Shown here piece after piece: positions 19,365 through 29,418 of a stretch of DNA of 64,000 nucleotides. Every line of letters starts with the position of its first letter. Within the stretch, counting starts at the first letter, position 1. The DNA comes from Jiella sonneratiae (GTDB taxonomy: Bacteria > Pseudomonadota > Alphaproteobacteria > Rhizobiales > Rhizobiaceae), in NCBI RefSeq assembly GCF_017353515.1, contig NZ_JAFMPY010000001.1, positions 417,885 through 481,884 of the forward strand. Direction: 5' to 3'. Made by a program: the position numbers and the translations under genes. The notes below the pieces were generated by a model, which was not told the DNA's origin, did not search any database, and saw only the letters and a list, made by a program, of their open reading frames with translations.

Positions 19365-19661
19365 TTGCTGGGCCGCGGCGAGGTGGTTTTTTCGGGCCAT
19401 GCCCTGAACGAGGTCGAAAGCGACGGAATTCTCGTCACGCCTCTTCTCGATGCCATCGACGATTGGCGGGTCGTCGAGGATTATCCGGAGGCGTTCAAAG
19501 GTCCGAGCGTACTGGTAAAGACATTCGATGTGGATGGCTGCCCCGTCCATCTTCTTTGGGGCATCCCGAAGGGTCGGGATGGACCCGCCGTTCTGATCAC
19601 CGGATACAGGCCGGAACCGAGCCGGTGGAGCGATGACTTTCTGAGCAGGAGGCGGCCATGA
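19365..19661 (+). CDS. DUF4258 protein, possible toxin-like partner
   Basis: About 98 aa from a TTG at 19365; a GTG at 19383 is also possible, and the open frame continues upstream into the palindromes. DUF4258 features are FSGHALNEVESDGI, VLVKTFDVDGCPVHLLWGI and AVLITGYRPEPSRW. DUF4258 proteins resemble small RelE/BrnT-like folds and are often near toxin-antitoxin genes; activity here is inferred only. The next gene starts within its stop codon (ATGA overlap). The 5' end seems compromised by the palindromic insertion, so the native start may be lost. Confidence 0.6.
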   Translation: MLGRGEVVFSGHALNEVESDGILVTPLLDAIDDWRVVEDYPEAFKGPSVLVKTFDVDGCPVHLLWGIPKGRDGPAVLITGYRPEPSRWSDDFLSRRRP

Positions 19662-19858
19662 CCCGGCCAAGCGTTCATCTGATTCATGAAGGCGATCTCG
19701 CAGCGGAAGTGCTGGTGCAGCTCGAGGACAGCGCGGGCGAGTGGTCGCCGGCGATCTCTCTTCAGGACATGCGAAAGCTCGATCGCGTCCGTCTGGCGCT
19801 CAGAACGGGCGACATCGCGACCGCATCGAAGGACGCGCGCCTTTTCCGCCTGATATGA
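19658..19858 (+). CDS. Small partner of the DUF4258 protein, possible antitoxin
   Basis: 66 aa. The ATG overlaps the preceding stop by 4 nt and has a strong AGGAGG ribosome-binding site, so the two genes are translationally coupled. I recognise no named domain. The N-terminal half looks beta-rich (SVHLIHEGDLAAEVLVQLED), followed by helical segments (SLQDMRKLDRVRLALRTGD). Gene order and size fit a toxin-first TA pair, but nothing in the sequence proves it. Confidence 0.6.
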   Translation: MTRPSVHLIHEGDLAAEVLVQLEDSAGEWSPAISLQDMRKLDRVRLALRTGDIATASKDARLFRLI

Positions 19859-20091
19859 CACCGCTGGCTGTCTGATGCCCGGAGATCCCTCTCGCGGCGC
19901 GCCAGCGCGGCTGCCCAGACATTGAATTGCGGGCGATGATCCTGACCGACCACATCGTCGGCTGCGGTAGCCGGTCAGAAGTTCTGCTCCGCCCGATGGG
20001 AGTTGATCGTCGACGCCGAAATGGCGGAATAACGGCGGCCCGATTGCATCGCAGAAGCGCCAGGGCGCGAACCGGCTGCCACGCCAGCTTC

Positions 20092-20238
20092 CTAGCGCCG
20101 CCGCGCCAAAGCGCGGCTGACGTGTCGCCCACCGGCGATCACCGCGACGAGCACGACCACCGCAACGAGGCAGAGAACCTCCGTCGAGCCGTCCCCGCCA
20201 TCGGGGGAGAGACCGAACCACTGCTCGATGAAGTCCAT
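20092..20238 (-). CDS. Small single-pass membrane protein
   Basis: 48 aa from the ATG at 20238. It starts MDFIEQWFGLSPDGGDGSTE, then has one hydrophobic helix (VLCLVAVVVLVAVIAGG) and a basic tail (RHVSRALARRR). The composition and the FGxSPDGG motif resemble short orphan membrane proteins I associate with Hyphomicrobiales; function unknown. A longer in-frame reading upstream is Arg/Pro-rich and unlikely. Confidence 0.5.
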   Translation of the reverse strand: MDFIEQWFGLSPDGGDGSTEVLCLVAVVVLVAVIAGGRHVSRALARRR

Positions 20239-20512
20239 GGCTGAGACCCCCACGATCGCCAGACGCCGACCTTCTAGGCGCGTCAAGGCTGCCCGACAAG
20301 CATTTCCTGGCAATGACTTGCGGATGTCGTAAGGTTTTCGCCGGCCGGGACGGCGGACGAGCGCAAGGGGGCTGGCCGCCCCGTCCCGTGAGGGTCGGCG
20401 GCTGCAAAAATCGCTCGCGGGCGGATCGGCTTTTCGGGCAGACAATGCGGGTGGCGGCGGCGCGGCCGTTCGGAAAGATCGGCCGGCGCAACGAGACCGA
20501 AGGACGAGTGTG

Positions 20513-21340
20513 ATGGGTGACTGCGGCGTGATGCGGACCGGGATCGGAGGCTGGACCTTCGACCCGTGGAACGAGACCTTCTATCCGCCCGATCTGCCGA
20601 AGAAGCGGCAGCTCGACTATGCCGCCTCGCGGCTGACGACCATCGAGGTCAACGGCACCTTCTACCGCTCCCAGAAGCCGGAGACCTTCGCCGCCTGGGC
20701 GGCCGCTGCGCCGGAAGGCTTCGTCTTCTCGCTGAAGGCACCGCGCTTCGCGGTCAACCGCAAAGTCCTCGCCGAAGGCGGCGAATCGATCCAGCGTTTC
20801 GTGAATTCCGGCATCGCCGAACTTGGCGACCATCTCGGCCCGATCCTCTGGCAGTTCGCCGCGACGAAGCAGTTCGACCCGGCGGATTTCGGCGCATTCC
20901 TGGACCTTCTGCCGAACGCCGTCGGCGGCATGGCGCTGCGCCACGTCGTCGAACCGCGGCACGAGAGTTTCATCGTGCCGGCCTTCGCCGCGCTGTGCAG
21001 GGAGAAGGCCGTCGCCATCGCCGTCGCGGACAGTTCGGAGCATCCGCAGATGGCCGACGTCACCACCGACTTCGTCTATCTCAGGCTGCAGCGGGGCGAG
21101 GAAAGCATCGGCACCTGCTACGAGGCTTCCGCGCTCGACACCTGGGCCCGCCGCATCGAGGCCTTCGCGGAAGGCCGCGAGCCCGGCGACCTTCGCAAGG
21201 CCGACCCTGCCGCCGTCGCCGATAAAGCCCCGCGCGACGTCTTCGCCTATTTCATCCGCGGCGGCAAACCGCGGGCGCCGCACGGCGCGATGGCGCTGAT
21301 GGAGCGGCTGCGGGCCGACCGCTCCCGCGGGATGAAGTGA
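20513..21340 (+). CDS. DUF72 (YecE-like) TIM-barrel protein
   Basis: 275 aa. DUF72 hallmarks are present: GIGGWTFDPWNETFYP, TIEVNGTFYRSQKPETFAAWA, FVFSLKAPRF, LGPILWQF, EPRHESF, and DFVYLRLQRG in the C-terminal part. The family has a TIM-barrel fold related to xylose isomerase-type enzymes; no reaction is established. The ATG at 20513 is preferred over an adjacent GTG at 20510. It faces the long membrane protein gene on the opposite strand. Confidence 0.85.
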   Translation: MGDCGVMRTGIGGWTFDPWNETFYPPDLPKKRQLDYAASRLTTIEVNGTFYRSQKPETFAAWAAAAPEGFVFSLKAPRFAVNRKVLAEGGESIQRFVNSGIAELGDHLGPILWQFAATKQFDPADFGAFLDLLPNAVGGMALRHVVEPRHESFIVPAFAALCREKAVAIAVADSSEHPQMADVTTDFVYLRLQRGEESIGTCYEASALDTWARRIEAFAEGREPGDLRKADPAAVADKAPRDVFAYFIRGGKPRAPHGAMALMERLRADRSRGMK

Positions 21341-21514
21341 GCTTCGCTCATCCTGCCGCTCCATCTTCCCGTTTCCGCATGATCTCTTCCGAAATCCGGT
21401 TGCCACTTTTCGAAATCATGTTCCAGGCCGGACGCCGCGACAGAGCTTCGACAGCACGGTTGCCGCCCCGGGCGCCGCCCGGCCTGCCGAAGCACCGCAC
21501 GACGTCGGAGCCCG

Positions 21515-23926
21515 TCAGGTCTTCGCCTGCCAGGCCTTCATCGCCTCCTTGAACACCCGGTCGCCCGGAATGCCCTTCTCGACCGAAATCAGGGCCCGTC
21601 GGCCCGTCTGGTAGGCGATCGGGATGTCGATCCATTTCTGGTTCTGGAGCAGCGCCAGATTGTTCTGGACCGCCTGGTCGAGATTGTTCAGCGCGATGAT
21701 GAAGTAGTTGTCGGAGATCTTGCCGGCGACGCCGATCAGCGGCTCGCCGCGCGCCTGCTCCGTCTCCTTCAGCGCAAGACGCTGGACGTTGGCGACGCTG
21801 CCGCCGGAAAAGTCCTGCGGTACGTCGAATTCGAGCTCGATGACGTGGCTCGCGGGGAGCGTCGGATCGCTGTTCCGCTTGATCGTCATCGTCAATTTGA
21901 GCTTTTCCTCCGGCACGTCGACGACGGCGCGCACGGCCGGTTCGGCGGGCTTGCCGTTGGCCCCGGATTCGTCGACGAGCGACCAGACGACCGTCCCGGT
22001 CTCCTGGGTCCCCGGCAGGTCCTCGGTCCGCTCCTGATAGAACACCGCCTTCTGGCCGACGGCGACGTCGCCGCTCGCCTGTGCGGTCTCGTCGGTGCCG
22101 GCAGGTGCCGGCGTCGCGCCCGCTTCAGGGGAGTCCGCCGGCGTCTCCGCACCGTCTGCCGGCGCGCCAGCTTCCGGAGAGTTGTCGCCGGGCGCGGCAT
22201 TCTCCGCGGGTTCGCCGCCGACGACCGACGGGTTCTGGCCGATCTCGCTCGAAATCGTCGGCGTCGCGTCGGCCGGCGGTTCGCTCTGGTCGACATTCGT
22301 CGCGGCGGCGACGTTGGTCCCCTCGTCGAAGGCGTTCGGCGCCTTCTTGGCCGGTCCCTCGTCCACCTCGTCTCCGTCCGGCAGGAGACGCTGGGTGAAG
22401 CGCCGCGTCGACGTCGATTCCGGCTCGGCCGACGCCGTCTGGGTGGGCGTCTGCGAAGCCGAGCTGTCGTTCTCCTTGGCGGAATTGTCGGTGCCCGAGC
22501 CGGAATTCTGCGCGATCGTGCCGATGTCGCCCGGCGCCACCAGCAGCGCCTCGATGTCGTCGCGGTAGATCCAGCCGGCCGTGCCCGCCGCGCCGAGGAG
22601 CAGGATCACGGCAGCGGCGGCGGCGATCTTGCCGCCGCGTCCCGACCGGCGCTCCTGGCGTCGCGGCGCGTAGCGCGGCGCGCTGATGTCCGCCTCGGGA
22701 ATCTCGCCGTCGTCGAGCCGGATGTCGTGCGGAATCCGGCCGTCCTCGCTGCCATAGGCCGCCTCGTCTTCGGGCGTGTCCGGCCGCGGCGAGGGTGCCG
22801 CCGGCCCCTGCCGGGCCTCGGGCACGAGGAACGGCGCACCGATCGCCGGCGGCTGGTCGCCGGCGTCGGGCTCCTCCGTGTCGACGGGGAAATAAGGCTG
22901 GCCGCCGCGCGCGTCGGCTTCGCCCGGTTGCGGCCCGGCCGGCGCCGGCTGGCCCGCCGCAGCGCCCGGCATGGTCGCGGGCGGCAGCGATGGCCTTGCC
23001 GCGCCGGGCTGCTGCTGGGGCCGGGGCTGCGCCGCGCCGCCGCCGTTACCGGCCTGCTGCGGCTTCGGCTGTCCGGCGGCCGCGGGCTTCGGCTGCTGTG
23101 GTGAAGGCGCCTGCCCTCCCGGCTGGGGGACATTGCCACCCATGGCCGGAAGGTCGCGCGGGGTCTCGGGCGAGGTGGCGGCGGGCTGCGCCGGCCGCGG
23201 CTGGGCCTGCGGGGCGCCGTTGCCGCCCGGCTGCGGCTGCGGCTTTTCAGCCGGCTGTCCCTGAGGCTTTGCCGGCGCCGGGCCGGGCTGTGCCTGACCG
23301 TTGCCCTGGCCAGCCCCTTGGCCGGGCCGGGGACCCTGCGGCTGGCCGCCTCCCTGGGGCTGGCCTGGCCCTGCCTGCGGCTTCGCCGCGGCCGCCTGAC
23401 CGCCCTGCGGCTGCGGTTTCGCCGCCGGCTGTCCTTGAGGCTTGGGCGCCGCCGGCTGCCCCTGGGGCTTGGGTGCCGCCGGGCCGGGCTGTCCCTGACC
23501 GTTGCCCTGGCCAGCGCCCTGGCCGGGCCGCGGGCCTTGCGGCTGACCGCCTCCCTGGGCCTGGCCGGGCCCGGGCTGCGGCTTCGCGGCCCCCGGCTGT
23601 GCCCCCTGCGGCTGCGGCTTTGCCTGCGGCGCAGTCTGCTGCGGCGCAGCAGGGTTAGCGGCCGGCGGCGTCGGCTGCGCCGCCGCGGGGGCGGCCCCGG
23701 CTTCCGCGGATTCCTGTGCGGAATAATGCTCCTCGGTGCGGGAAATGGCGTCCTCGAGCGCGGCGAGCCGTGCCGCAACGACATTTTCGGCCAGCGGCGG
23801 ATTGGCCGCGCCGATCTGCCGCTGGATGGCGGCCCGTGCCTTTTCGTAGACCTTTTCCCGCATTTGCGGCGTTGCGCGCGGCAGGCCGTCGATGGTCTTG
23901 CGAAGAACGCCGCTCAGATCCGCCAT
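21515..23926 (-). CDS. Long disordered single-pass membrane protein, function unknown
   Basis: 803 aa. Residues 1-70 form a helical segment (GVLRKTIDGLPRATPQMREKVYEKAR). About 75-330 is very rich in Pro, Gln, Gly and Ala, with a duplicated block (copies near 23290-23390 and 23490-23590). An acidic stretch and a basic RRQERRSGRGGK stretch precede one transmembrane helix at about 430-450 (IAAAAAVILLLGAAGTAGWIY). A second disordered region leads to a folded-looking C-terminal domain at about 620-803 (GQKAVFYQER, HVIELEFDVP, GKISDNYFIIALN). The topology suggests a cytoplasmic N terminus and periplasmic C terminus. It is next to purA; similar proteins occur in Hyphomicrobiales without an assigned role. 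Confidence 0.75.
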   Translation of the reverse strand: MADLSGVLRKTIDGLPRATPQMREKVYEKARAAIQRQIGAANPPLAENVVAARLAALEDAISRTEEHYSAQESAEAGAAPAAAQPTPPAANPAAPQQTAPQAKPQPQGAQPGAAKPQPGPGQAQGGGQPQGPRPGQGAGQGNGQGQPGPAAPKPQGQPAAPKPQGQPAAKPQPQGGQAAAAKPQAGPGQPQGGGQPQGPRPGQGAGQGNGQAQPGPAPAKPQGQPAEKPQPQPGGNGAPQAQPRPAQPAATSPETPRDLPAMGGNVPQPGGQAPSPQQPKPAAAGQPKPQQAGNGGGAAQPRPQQQPGAARPSLPPATMPGAAAGQPAPAGPQPGEADARGGQPYFPVDTEEPDAGDQPPAIGAPFLVPEARQGPAAPSPRPDTPEDEAAYGSEDGRIPHDIRLDDGEIPEADISAPRYAPRRQERRSGRGGKIAAAAAVILLLGAAGTAGWIYRDDIEALLVAPGDIGTIAQNSGSGTDNSAKENDSSASQTPTQTASAEPESTSTRRFTQRLLPDGDEVDEGPAKKAPNAFDEGTNVAAATNVDQSEPPADATPTISSEIGQNPSVVGGEPAENAAPGDNSPEAGAPADGAETPADSPEAGATPAPAGTDETAQASGDVAVGQKAVFYQERTEDLPGTQETGTVVWSLVDESGANGKPAEPAVRAVVDVPEEKLKLTMTIKRNSDPTLPASHVIELEFDVPQDFSGGSVANVQRLALKETEQARGEPLIGVAGKISDNYFIIALNNLDQAVQNNLALLQNQKWIDIPIAYQTGRRALISVEKGIPGDRVFKEAMKAWQAKT

Positions 23927-23978
23927 GGAATGCAGTCACTCGCTTGTCGTGGTGGATTAAGTCCCTGCGATCCCGACT

Positions 23979-25271
<1,293 letters not shown>

Positions 25272-25630
25272 GAACTTCCTCGAATGAACCGTTGGCGGCG
25301 CAAAGGGCGCCATCCGAAGCACTTTCGGCGGCGGGCTGCCGCGCGAAGGTTGAGATGCGAGACCTTCGTCAAGCTTGACGGCGGGGATTGCCGTTGCGCT
25401 GTAACGCGTCGCCCCCCGCCTGTCCACAAAGACGCAGCGCGCGCTCCCGCGGAGCCGACGCCCACCCGGCCTCGGCGCCGAAGGTCTTCGTCGAGCCGCA
25501 AGCCCCTCGCCCGCCTCGCGAAAAACCATAAGTCGGTCTGGCCAGCCGGGTGGATCGCCACTAGACCACCACCAGCCGCGACCGTCGCCCGGATGCAACG
25601 AGGGGACAGGCGTCGGCGCAAGGGGAAGAA
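25272..25630. other. purA-EamA divergent intergenic region
   Basis: 359 bp. A TTGACG occurs on the minus strand near 25375 but has no convincing -10. No repeats or hairpins stand out. I see no gene. Confidence 0.5.
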
Positions 25631-26530
25631 ATGCCGCGCAGTCTCGTCCATCCCTATCTCGTTCTGACGACGGTCGCCCTTTTGTGGGCGGGCAACGCGA
25701 TCGCTGGCAAGCTCGCCGCCGGCCACATCTCGCCGATGCTGCTCACCCTGATCCGGTGGTTCCTCGCGACGGTGCTCGTCGCGCCCTTCGCCCTGCCGCA
25801 TGTCAGGGCGGACTTTCAGGCGATCCGGGCGCGGCTCGCCTATCTCTTCCTGCTCGGCGTCGTCGGCTTCGCGTCCTTCAACGCGATCTTCTATCTCGCG
25901 GCGAACTTCACGACGGCGATCAACATCACCATCGAACAGTCGGCGATGCCGCTGGTGGTCTTCGTCGCCAACTTCTTCCTGTTCCGCACCGCCGTCGCCC
26001 GGCTGCAGATCCTCGGCTTCGCCCTCACCCTCGTCGGCGTGCTTCTGACCACCGCGAACGGCGACCTGTCGACGCTGCTCTCCCTCGACCTCAACCGCGG
26101 CGACGCGCTGATGGTGCTCGCGGTGCTGTTCTACGGCGGCTACACGGTGGCGCTGCGATTCAAGCCGCAGATCCACTGGCTGTCGATCATCTTCGTGCTG
26201 TCGTCCGCGTCGCTGGTCGCCTCCTTCGCCTACGCCGCCATCGAATTCGCCCTCGGCCTGACGCGCCTGCCGGATTTCCAGGGCGGCGCCGCGGCGCTCT
26301 ACACCGCGATCTTCCCGTCGCTGATCGCCCAGACGCTCTATATCCGCGGCGTCGAGATGATCGGGCCGAACCGGGCGAATCTGTTCATCAATCTCGTGCC
26401 GGTGTTCGGAGCGCTGCTCGCCGTGATGATCGTCGGCGAAAAACTGCACCCCTTCCACGTCGTCGCGCTCGTCTGCGTCCTCGGCGGCATCACGCTGGCC
26501 GAAAGGGGCGCGAGGCGGCACCGGAACTGA
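25631..26530 (+). CDS. EamA/DMT-family transporter
   Basis: 299 aa with ten predicted helices arranged as two EamA repeats (about 8-140 and 155-292). Marks are [13 protein letters not shown] in helix 1, [17 protein letters not shown] at the end of repeat 1, and [34 protein letters not shown] in repeat 2. DMT exporters move amino acids, metabolites or drugs; the substrate cannot be read from sequence. GGGGAAGAA precedes the ATG. It is divergent from purA. Confidence 0.88.
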   Translation: MPRSLVHPYLVLTTVALLWAGNAIAGKLAAGHISPMLLTLIRWFLATVLVAPFALPHVRADFQAIRARLAYLFLLGVVGFASFNAIFYLAANFTTAINITIEQSAMPLVVFVANFFLFRTAVARLQILGFALTLVGVLLTTANGDLSTLLSLDLNRGDALMVLAVLFYGGYTVALRFKPQIHWLSIIFVLSSASLVASFAYAAIEFALGLTRLPDFQGGAAALYTAIFPSLIAQTLYIRGVEMIGPNRANLFINLVPVFGALLAVMIVGEKLHPFHVVALVCVLGGITLAERGARRHRN

Positions 26531-26645
26531 GCTGCAACCGGAGGATCGTTCTGACAGAGCCTTCACATGCGGCGAAGGAGGCGGCGACATCCAAGCCAAA
26601 AGCTCATGCCGTCACAGGAAATTCGCCGAACTCTTTGAAACTGCG

Positions 26646-26750
26646 TCATACGAGATCCGCTCGATCAGAGCGGGGCTCGTATCGAGCCCGCGCGGCGAAT
26701 GAGCGTCTTTGTTTCCGGCGTCACGACGTGATCTGCCGCAAACCGTATCA
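26646..26750 (+). repeat. 105-bp two-hairpin intergenic repeat, copy B
   Basis: Close relative of 6345-6449, same orientation. It has the hairpin ATACGAG...CTCGTAT with an inner stem CCGCTC/GAGCGG, then a second hairpin GTTTCCGGC/GCCGCAAAC, and ends CCGTATCA. Just upstream, 26620-26645 carries a module (GAAATTCGCCGA... TGCGTCAT) that also precedes a different repeat at 55461-55491 and 63805-63836. Confidence 0.75.
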
Positions 26751-26883
26751 TTGGCGCAAATGCCTTTGAAATCGAACGTCTTGGCGGCCGGTCGGAGACG
26801 GCGTCCAGGTCGCGCGATCGAGCAAAATGCGCAGGCATGGCAGGATGTCGGTTGCGAGGACACATTCGCAGAACCGCGACGAC

Positions 26884-26926
26884 GAAATAAAAAGGGCCGG
26901 ACGCGTCCCCCGCATCCGGCCCTTCT
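26884..26926 (-). terminator. rpmE intrinsic terminator
   Basis: A perfect 10-bp stem (26892-26901 with 26915-26924, arms AAGGGCCGGA/TCCGGCCCTT) is followed on the minus strand by TTTTTATTT. It lies about 40 bp beyond the rpmE stop. Confidence 0.9.
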
Positions 26927-26965
26927 TCAGATCGATTCCGGCATGTCGCCGGGGGGGTGTCGGGA

Positions 26966-27187
26966 TCAGATGCCGAGGCCTTCGTAGCGCTTCTTGAAGC
27001 GCGAGACGCGGCCGCCGCGGTCCATCAGCTGCTGGTTGCCGCCCGTCCAGGCCGGATGGCTGGTCGGATCGATGTCGAGATTGAGCTTGTCGCCCTCGGA
27101 ACCCCAGGTCGAGCGGGTCTGGTACTCGGTGCCGTTGGTCATCACCACGGTGATGGTGTGATACTCGGGGTGGATCGACTTCTTCAT
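26966..27187 (-). CDS. rpmE: 50S ribosomal protein L31
   Basis: 73 aa. Begins [19 protein letters not shown] and contains [15 protein letters not shown] and [10 protein letters not shown]. There is no CxxC pair, so it is the zinc-independent (C-) type, usual for alphaproteobacteria. The ATG at 27187 is chosen over an extension to 27217 because the family starts with MKK. A strong terminator follows. It is divergent from the ABC exporter gene. Confidence 0.96.
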   Translation of the reverse strand: MKKSIHPEYHTITVVMTNGTEYQTRSTWGSEGDKLNLDIDPTSHPAWTGGNQQLMDRGGRVSRFKKRYEGLGI

Positions 27188-27401
27188 CGCGCTTGGTCCT
27201 CGAACGTCATTCGCCAAAACATCCCCGACGCATTGCCAAGCCGGGCCGGTGGCCCCGAAGCCTGTCGCGATGTCGCGGGGATCGGGAAGCTTTGATCGCT
27301 TCCAAAATCGGGTTCGAGCCTATACATCAGACGCGGGGCCGGCACAAGGTCCGGGCGGCCATGCCTGCCCGGCTCCTGGTGAATGGACGACGGAGTTTGT
27401 T

Positions 27402-29207
27402 TTGGGCGATGAAAAGACGGCCGGCAACGGACGGAGTTCGACGCGCCGCAACCTGAAGCCGCTGGGCAGCCTCGTTCCCTTTCTCGGACGATACAAGGCG
27501 ATGGTCGCCGGCGCCTGCTTCTTTCTGGCGCTCGCGGCTGTGACGACCTTGTCGCTGCCGCTGGCGGTGCGGCGGGTCATCGATCACGGCTTCATCGAAT
27601 CTGACACCGGGCTGATCAACGACTATTTCGGCATGCTGATGGTGCTCGCGGCGGTCCTCGCGATCGCCAGCGCCGGGCGGTATTTCTTCGTCATCACCCT
27701 CGGCGAGCGGGTGGTGGCCGATCTGCGCAAGCATGTCTTCGCACATCTCGCGAAGCTCTCGCCGACCTTCTACGACACCGTCGAATCGGGCGAGATCGTC
27801 TCCCGCCTCGCCGCCGACACCACCCAGGTGAAGGCCGCCGTCGGGGCGACGGCCTCGGTGTTCCTGCGCAACGCCATCCTGTTTCTCGGCGCGCTCGCCA
27901 TGATGATCGCGACGAGCCCCGCCTTGTCGCTCATCGTCATCGCCGCCATCCCCTTCATCGTCCTGCCGCTGGTCGCCTTCGGCCGCGGCGTCCGGCGCAA
28001 GTCCCGCCACGCCCAGGATACGCTGGCGACGGCGACGGCCTATGCCTCGGAGGCGATCGGGGCGATGCGCACCGTCCAAGCCTTCACCTCCGAACGGGCC
28101 GTCACCGGCCGGTTCGGCGCCGCGGTGGACGAGGCCTTCGGCGCCGCGCGGGCATCGATCAAGGCGCGGGCGCTGCTGACCGCCATCGCCATCTTCCTGA
28201 TCTTCGCCTCGGTGGTCGCCGTCCTGTGGATCGGCGCGTCCCGCGTCACCGCCGGGACGCTGTCGCCCGGCACGCTCAGCCAGTTCCTGCTCTATGCGGT
28301 CTTTGCCGCCGGCGCGCTCGGCCAGCTTTCGGAAGTCTGGGGCGAGCTGTCGCTCGCGGCCGGCGCCGCCGAGCGGCTGTCGGAGCTTTTGGAGGAGCGG
28401 CCAGTGATAGTCGCGCCGCAAAGCCCCGTCGCCCTGCCGGTTCCCGCTTCCGGCCGCCTTTCCTTCGAAGACGTCTCCTTCGCCTATCCGAGCCGGCCGG
28501 ACCTTCCGACGCTCAACGGGCTCTCCTTCAGCGTCGAGCCGGGCGAGACGGTGGCGATCGTCGGACCGTCCGGCGCCGGCAAGTCGACGGTCTTCGCGCT
28601 GATCGAGCGCTATTACGATCCGGTCTCGGGCCGCATCCTGGTCGACGGAGTCGACCTCACCGCCGCCGATCCGCTGGAGCTGCGCACGCGCATCGCCCTC
28701 GTGCCGCAGGACACGGTGATCTTCGCGGCGTCCGCCCGCGACAACATCGCCTTCGGCGATCCGGGCGCCAGCGACGCGGCGATCGCCGCGGCCGCCCGCC
28801 AGGCCCTCGCCGAGGGTTTCGTCACCGCCCTGCCCGAAGGCTACCGCACGCTGCTCGGCGAGCGCGGCGTGACGCTCTCCGGCGGCCAGCGCCAGCGCAT
28901 CGCGATTGCCCGGGCGCTCTTGCGCGACGCGCCGATCCTGCTCCTCGACGAGGCGACCTCGGCGCTCGACGCCGAGAGCGAGGTGCTGGTGCAGCGGGCG
29001 CTGGACGAGCTGATGGTCGGACGCACGACGCTGGTCATCGCCCATCGCCTCTCGACCGTATTGAAGGCCGACCGCATCCTCGTCCTCGACCAGGGACGCC
29101 TCGTCGAGGAAGGCACGCACCAGAGCCTGATCGCCAAGGGCGGCATCTATGCACGCCTCGCCAGGCTGCAGTTCGAGGCGGGGCGGCTGGACGACGCGGC
29201 GGAGTAG
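27402..29207 (+). CDS. ABC exporter, fused permease-ATPase (MsbA/LapB type)
   Basis: About 601 aa from a TTG at 27402 with an ACGGAG ribosome-binding site; the frame is open to 27249 but that extension has no family character. The transmembrane domain (six helices, about 35-320) has the coupling-helix region TFYDTVESGEIVSRLAADT. The ATPase has Walker A GPSGAGKST (about 388), signature LSGGQRQRIAIARALL (about 491), Walker B ILLLDEATSALD and the H-loop AHRLST. It would work as a homodimer exporting a lipid, peptide or drug; substrate unknown. It is divergent from rpmE. Confidence 0.9.
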   Translation: MGDEKTAGNGRSSTRRNLKPLGSLVPFLGRYKAMVAGACFFLALAAVTTLSLPLAVRRVIDHGFIESDTGLINDYFGMLMVLAAVLAIASAGRYFFVITLGERVVADLRKHVFAHLAKLSPTFYDTVESGEIVSRLAADTTQVKAAVGATASVFLRNAILFLGALAMMIATSPALSLIVIAAIPFIVLPLVAFGRGVRRKSRHAQDTLATATAYASEAIGAMRTVQAFTSERAVTGRFGAAVDEAFGAARASIKARALLTAIAIFLIFASVVAVLWIGASRVTAGTLSPGTLSQFLLYAVFAAGALGQLSEVWGELSLAAGAAERLSELLEERPVIVAPQSPVALPVPASGRLSFEDVSFAYPSRPDLPTLNGLSFSVEPGETVAIVGPSGAGKSTVFALIERYYDPVSGRILVDGVDLTAADPLELRTRIALVPQDTVIFAASARDNIAFGDPGASDAAIAAAARQALAEGFVTALPEGYRTLLGERGVTLSGGQRQRIAIARALLRDAPILLLDEATSALDAESEVLVQRALDELMVGRTTLVIAHRLSTVLKADRILVLDQGRLVEEGTHQSLIAKGGIYARLARLQFEAGRLDDAAE

Positions 29208-29248
29208 GATCGTGTGACGTGTCTGTGGAGGGGCGGGAAGCGCATTCC

Positions 29249-29400
29249 CCCTCATCCTGAGGTGCGAGCGAAGCGAGCCTCGAAGGGCAAGGGGCACGCG
29301 CCCGCCAACTGCGGGAACGCGGCCGAACCCTTGAAGGAAAATTCCCTCGCCCCTCGAGGCTCCCTGTCGCTTCGCTCGGGTCGCAGCTCGGGATGAGGGA
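29249..29400. repeat. REP-like imperfect inverted repeat
   Basis: Left part: CCTCATCCTGAGGTGCGAGC, GAAGCGAGCCTCGAAGGG. Right part: CCTCGAGGCTCCC, CGCTTCGCTCGGGTCGCAG, GGATGAGGG. The two sides are inverted and imperfect. It lies between convergent genes. This CATCCTGAGGTGCGAGC type is a common intergenic repeat in alphaproteobacteria. Confidence 0.7.
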
Positions 29401-29418
29401 ATTCTTGCCGCCCTGCCC

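Noticed and set aside
19862..20090. Possible IS remnant between the DUF4258 pair and the small membrane protein gene
   Set aside because: Translations in all frames gave no convincing transposase motif and no terminal repeats.
23290..23600. Regularly spaced GC-rich repeats, possible CRISPR-like array
   Set aside because: The repeats are codon-phased and encode the Pro/Gln-rich region of the membrane protein; there are no unique spacers and no cas genes.
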